From: Oasisia sp. SBJ-2009
Taxonomy: Eukaryota; Annelida; Polychaeta; Sabellida; Siboglinidae
NCBI GenBank assembly: GCA_964017155.1
Contig: OZ024856.1
Span: 44,006,378 to 44,070,377 of the forward strand
Direction of reading: 5' to 3'
DNA: 64,000 nucleotides
Below the pieces are notes generated by a model. That model was not told the DNA's origin and did not search any database. It saw nothing but the letters and a program-made list of their open reading frames with translations. Position numbers and translations under genes: made by a program. Positions 61,701-64,000 of this stretch are shown here, in pieces. Position 1 is the first letter of the stretch. Each line of letters begins with the position of its first letter.

Positions 61701-64000
61701 AAAATACATTCATTCAGTAAAGTGAAAGAAACAGTTAGGGTTATTAGCTTTATTAGAAGCAGTAAACAATTTTCTATCAGTTTTTGTAATGCTATTAATT
61801 TGATCCTTTTTTCTCGAAAAAGATTTATTTATGCATGTAGTGATTTAAATGATGTCAGTGATGCTGTTTTGCAGTTTGTTGTTTAGGTTTGCGCAGAGTC
61901 ATGGTGTCAGTCTTGTTTGTTGTTGTTCAGGTCTGCGTGGGGTGATGATGTCAGTGATGCTGGCTGTATATCTTTCTGTTTGTTGTTGTTCAGGTCTATT
62001 TGGGGTGATGAAGTCAGTGATGCTGGCTGTATATCTTCCTGTATGTGGTTGTTCAGGTCTGCGTGGGGTGATGATGTCAGTGATGCTGGCTGTATATCTT
62101 TCTGTTTGTTGTTGTTCAGGTCTATTTGGGGTGATGATGTCAGTGATGCTGGCTGTATATCTTCCTGTATGTGGTTGTTCAGGTCTGCGTGGGGTGATGA
62201 TGTCAGTGATGCTGGCTGTATATCTTTCTGTTTGTTGTTGTTCAGGTCTATTTGGGGTGATGATGTCAGTGATGCTGGCTGTATATCTTTCTGTTTGTTG
62301 TTGTTCAGGTCTGCGTGGGGTGATGATGTCAGTGATGCTGGCTGTATATCTTTCTGTTTGTTGTTGTTCAGGTCTGCGTGGGGTGATGATGTCAGTGATG
62401 CTGGCTGTATATCTTCCTGTATGTTGTTGTTCAGGTCTGCGTGGGGTGATGATGTCAGTGATGGTGGCTGTATATCTTTCTGTTTGTTGTTGTTCAGGTC
62501 TATTTGGGGTGATGATGTCAGTGATGCTGGCTGTATATCTTCCTGTATGTTGTTGTTCAGGTCTGCGTGGGGTGATGATGTCAGTGATGGTGGCTGTATA
62601 TCTTTCTGTTTGTTGTTGTTCAGGTCTGCGTGGGGTGATGATGTCAGTGATGCTGGCTGTATATCTTTCTGTTTGTTGTTGTTCAGGTCTATTTGGGGTG
62701 ATGATGTCAGTGATGCTGGCTGTATATCTTCCTGTATGTTGTTGTTCAGGTCTGCGTGGGGTGATGATGTCAGTGATGGTGGCTGTATATCTTTTTTTTT
62801 TTTGTTCTGGTCTATTTGGGGTGATGATGTCAGTGATGCTGGCTGTATATCTTCCTGTATGTTGTTGTTCAGGTCTGCGTGGGGTGATGATGTCAGTGAT
62901 GGTGGCTGTATATCTTTCTGTTTGTTGTTGTTCAGGTCTGCGTGGGGTGATGATGTCAGTGATGCTGGCTGTATATCTTTCTGTTTGTTGTTGTTCAGGT
63001 CTGCGTGGGGTGATGATGTCAGTGATGCTGGCTCTATATCTTCCTGTATGTTGTTGTTCAGGTCTGCGTGGGGTGATGATGTCAGTGATGCTGGCTGTAT
63101 ATCTTTCTGTTTGTTGTTGTTCAGGTCTGCGTGGGGTGATGATGTCAGTGATGCTGGCTGTATATCTTTCTGTTTGTTGTTGTTCAGGTCTGCGTGGGGT
63201 GATGATGTCAGTGATGCTGGCTGTATATCTTTCTGTTTGTTGTTGTTCAGGTCTGCGTGGGGTGATGATGTCAGTGATGCTGGCTGTATATCTTTCTGTT
63301 TGTTGTTGTTCAGGTCTATTTGGGGTGATGATGTCAGTGATGCTGGCTGTATATCTTTCTGTGTGTTGTTGTTCAGGTCTGCGTGGGGTGATGATGTCAG
63401 TGATGCTGGCTGTATATCTTTCTGTTTGTTGTTGTTCAGGTCTATTTGGGGTGATGAAGTCAGTGATGCTGGCTGTATATCTTTCTGTTTGTTGTTGTTC
63501 AGGTCTATTTGGGGTGATGATGTCAGTGATGCTGGCTGTATATCTTTCTGTTTGTTGTTGTTCAGGTCTGCGTGGGGTGATGATGTCAGTGATGCTGGCT
63601 GTATATCTTTCTGTTTGTTGTTGTTCAGGTCTATTTGGGGTGATGAAGTCAGTGATGCTGGCTGTATATCTTTCTGTTTGTTGTTGTTCAGGTCTATTTG
63701 GGGTGATGATGTCAGTGATGCTGGCTGTATATCTTCCTGTATGTTGTTGTTCAGGTCTGCGTGGGGTGATGATGTCAGTGATGCTGGCTGTATATCTTCC
63801 TGTATGTTGTTGTTCAGGTCTGCGTGGGGTGATGATGTCAGTGATGCTGGCTGTATATCTTTCTGTTTGTTGTTGTTCAGGTCTGCGTGGGGTGATGATG
63901 TCAGTGATGCTGGCTGTATATCTTTCTGTTTGTTGTTGTTCAGGTCTGCGTGGGGTGATGATGTCAGTGATGCTGGCTGTATATCTTTCTGTTTGTTGTT
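43773..64000 (+). CDS. SLC5A: SLC5A-family sodium/glucose or myo-inositol cotransporter, 3' end beyond window
   Basis: Exons 43773-43859, 45988-46059, 46772-46876, 47921-47980, 54904-55008, 55353-55458, 56014-56094, 57681-57892, 59079-59214 and 61132-61239 join in phase to 357 codons, followed by an exon 11 acceptor. The order follows the family: N-terminal helix ([19 protein letters not shown]), [109 protein letters not shown] and [20 protein letters not shown]. These plasma-membrane symporters couple Na+ to sugar or polyol uptake. QTPASIWYW resembles SLC5A3, while VACADPDIC and SDLPWPG resemble SLC5A11, so the subgroup is open. Exon 11 begins inside a minisatellite, and the remaining helices lie outside the window. 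Confidence 0.95.
43860..45987. other. SLC5A intron 1
   Basis: Holds the WPGGGNL minisatellite and a GT-rich patch at 45609-45645. An exon-like ATG segment at 44978-45004 with flanking AG and GT is not supported by phase. Nothing else was recognised. Confidence 0.5.
45280..45552. repeat. 21-bp minisatellite, 12 units plus a divergent 13th
   Basis: The unit TGGCCAGGTGGAGGTAACCT + G repeats from 45280 with very few substitutions (CCTG/CTTG, one GGGCAGG). A length of 21 keeps all frames open: WPGGGNL on + and PPPGH-type on -. Every one of the 12 regular units contains GAGGTAAC, which resembles a 5' splice site. Confidence 0.95.
46482..46620. repeat. About 73-bp direct duplication in SLC5A intron 2
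   Basis: AGGGGAAATCTAAA(A/G)GAC and TTTTAAATTTA(G/A)TCTT occur twice in order, about 70 bp apart. Confidence 0.75.
46903..47209. mobile_element. hAT MITE (family CAGGGCTTTATGCAG), copy 4, inverted
   Basis: Left end CATAACTTTATGCAGAG and right end GGCTGCATAAAGCCCTG, flanked by perfect 8-bp duplications ATCAGAGT (46895-46902 and 47210-47217). It lies only about 27 bp after SLC5A exon 3. Confidence 0.93.
48661..49018. mobile_element. 3' end of a non-LTR retrotransposon with (TTA)n tail
   Basis: A reading phrase [20 protein letters not shown] resembles the extreme C-terminus of Jockey/CR1-group RTs (NSLPEDIR ... FKxxLK). An AT-rich 3' UTR follows, then TAAATAAAGTGTATTATTATT. Only the last few hundred bases are present. 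Confidence 0.6.
52071..52545 (+). mobile_element. tRNA-headed SINE, interrupted by a MITE
   Basis: Begins GTGGCACAGTGGTTTAAAGC, an A-box-like tRNA head. It continues with ACCTTGGGCAAG and ends AAAGCACTTTGG ... GGATTGGATACTGCACTATA, a common SINE tail arrangement. The tail recurs alone at about 58983-59025. A MITE at 52361-52505 splits the tail. Confidence 0.65.
52361..52505. mobile_element. 145-bp MITE of the CAGACATGGG hAT family
   Basis: Perfect termini CAGACATGGGGTCAAATAC and its reverse complement, with internal TATTTAAATAC words. It is inserted in a SINE tail; comparison with the intact tail suggests only AG is duplicated at the junctions, not 8 bp. Confidence 0.85.
55573..55745. mobile_element. 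MITE fragment (family CAGGGGCCAGTTTCATA)
   Basis: Matches the left about 170 bp of 57144-57639: CAGTTTCATAG, GTCTGCTCCATAGTTG and CACCATGTATTTAGTAGGCG. The right terminus is absent. It lies in SLC5A intron 6. Confidence 0.75.
55990..56013 (+). promoter_or_regulatory. SLC5A exon 7 3' splice region
   Basis: AGTGTTGTTGCAG precedes GTGGCCTGG. The acceptor choice is fixed by the phase-1 end of exon 6 (ACA G) completing a glycine codon in the conserved TGGLAAV motif. Confidence 0.8.
56400..56780. mobile_element. LINE 3' end-like sequence with (TTA)n tail
   Basis: An RT-tail-like phrase ([10 protein letters not shown]) is followed by an AT-rich 3' UTR. It finishes near TAATGCGCCTCTGAATGG, then TTATTTATTATTATTATC. 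The pattern parallels 48661-49018, but the assignment is tentative. Confidence 0.4.
56775..57143. repeat. Repeat with CCTTGAA / TCTTGAA terminal motifs
   Basis: GTCTTGAAAAGCCTTGAATTTG near the left end recurs near the right end as GTCTTGAATAGCCTTGAATTTG in the same orientation, around an unrelated core. Possibly a MITE; the class is unknown. Confidence 0.45.
57144..57639. mobile_element. MITE (family CAGGGGCCAGTTTCATA), full-length-like
   Basis: Left end CAGGGGCCAGTTTCAT and right end ATGAAACTGGGCCCAG are inverted. The flanks (GTAACGTC and ATGTGTAC) show no duplication. It ends about 40 bp before SLC5A exon 8. Confidence 0.75.
58920..58980. repeat. 25-bp inverted repeat hairpin
   Basis: Arms 58920-58944 and 58956-58980 (TGTCAAACTTAGTAAG + AATGGCTCA) pair with one mismatch across an 11-base loop. 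It lies in SLC5A intron 8, just before a SINE tail fragment. Confidence 0.8.
59360..59598. repeat. Foldback with about 109-bp arms
   Basis: Arms 59360-59468 and 59489-59598 are about 90% inverted complements (GTAGAACCTAAAATGTCAAT ... TTTTTGATCA) around a 20-base loop. It lies in SLC5A intron 9. Confidence 0.8.
59599..61131. other. SLC5A intron 9, remainder
   Basis: About 60060-60300 holds a decayed segment that shares a conceptual translation ([18 protein letters not shown]) with the minus strand near 31900-31980. No exon was recognised before 61132. Confidence 0.4.
61240..61849. other. SLC5A intron 10, remainder
   Basis: AT-rich with no recognised exon. A short inverted phrase ATTTATCACTCATTTATAAAT and GGGTGATAAAT lies at about 61445-61480. 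Confidence 0.4.
61850..64000 (+). repeat. 63-bp minisatellite built from the SLC5A exon 11 splice-acceptor junction
   Basis: Thirty-three units start at 61931, 61994, 62057 and so on to 63944; the last is cut by the window edge. All spacings are 63 bp except 62750 to 62810, which is 60. A unit comprises GTCTGCGTGGGGTGATGATG, then TCAGTGATGCTGGCT (exon 11 start: [12 protein letters not shown]), then GTATATCTTTCTG and TTTGTTGTTGTTCAG, a pyrimidine-rich tract ending in AG. Twenty-two units read GLRG and eleven read GLFG. Unit 14 has a T run and ends TTCTGG, losing the AG. Two degenerate units lie at about 61850-61930. Confidence 0.97.

Noticed and set aside
61931..64000. CRISPR-like regular repeats
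   Set aside because: Units are head-to-tail with no spacers, lie in an animal gene, and are explained as a minisatellite of an exon boundary.

Overview
This is animal nuclear DNA: an AT-rich, intron-rich stretch with GT-AG introns, many microsatellites and a dense load of transposon remnants (hAT elements and MITEs, CR1-like LINEs, SINEs, foldbacks). The genes have clear metazoan homologues, but divergence from vertebrate proteins and the marine-invertebrate style of the repeats suggest an invertebrate such as a mollusc, lancelet or relative. I cannot name the species.

I could assemble three multi-exon host genes with consistent splice phases. (1) A + strand leucine-rich-repeat gene at 18497-27415 (10 coding exons, 512 aa): an N-terminal transmembrane segment, LRRs, and a Cys-containing tail like those of LRR1, LRRC28 and LRRC58. 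(2) A - strand JKAMP gene at 36435-32613 (7 coding exons, 303 aa). (3) A + strand SLC5A-family sodium/solute cotransporter starting at 43773 and running off the right edge (10 exons plus the start of an 11th). The LRR gene and JKAMP converge; JKAMP and SLC5A diverge. A fourth, weaker model is a small Myb/SANT-like gene at 1475-3640.

Layout. 1-5.7 kb: weak gene and microsatellites. 5.7-11.4 kb: a perfect hairpin, a duplicated repeat unit broken by a CR1-like LINE, and a broken STT3B retrocopy-like fragment. 13.3-17.8 kb: a decayed autonomous hAT transposon. 18-27.4 kb: LRR gene. 27.4-32.6 kb: gene-poor, with one foldback and a TTAA-flanked MITE. 32.6-36.4 kb: JKAMP. 36.8-43.7 kb: MITEs, an array of palindromes centred on TGACGTCA, and a PHD-finger relic. 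43.8-64 kb: SLC5A, whose introns are filled with minisatellites, MITEs and a roughly 5.5 kb element with long inverted termini.

The most unusual feature is at the right edge. The start of SLC5A exon 11, with its 3' splice site, is amplified into about 33 units of 63 bp. All units are multiples of three and open in the coding frame, so nearly every unit offers a splice acceptor that would insert whole 21-residue modules. A second boundary-derived repeat (35 bp) follows the 5' splice site of LRR exon 5. A hAT MITE inserted exactly in the LRR exon 1 donor has duplicated that donor in its target-site duplication.
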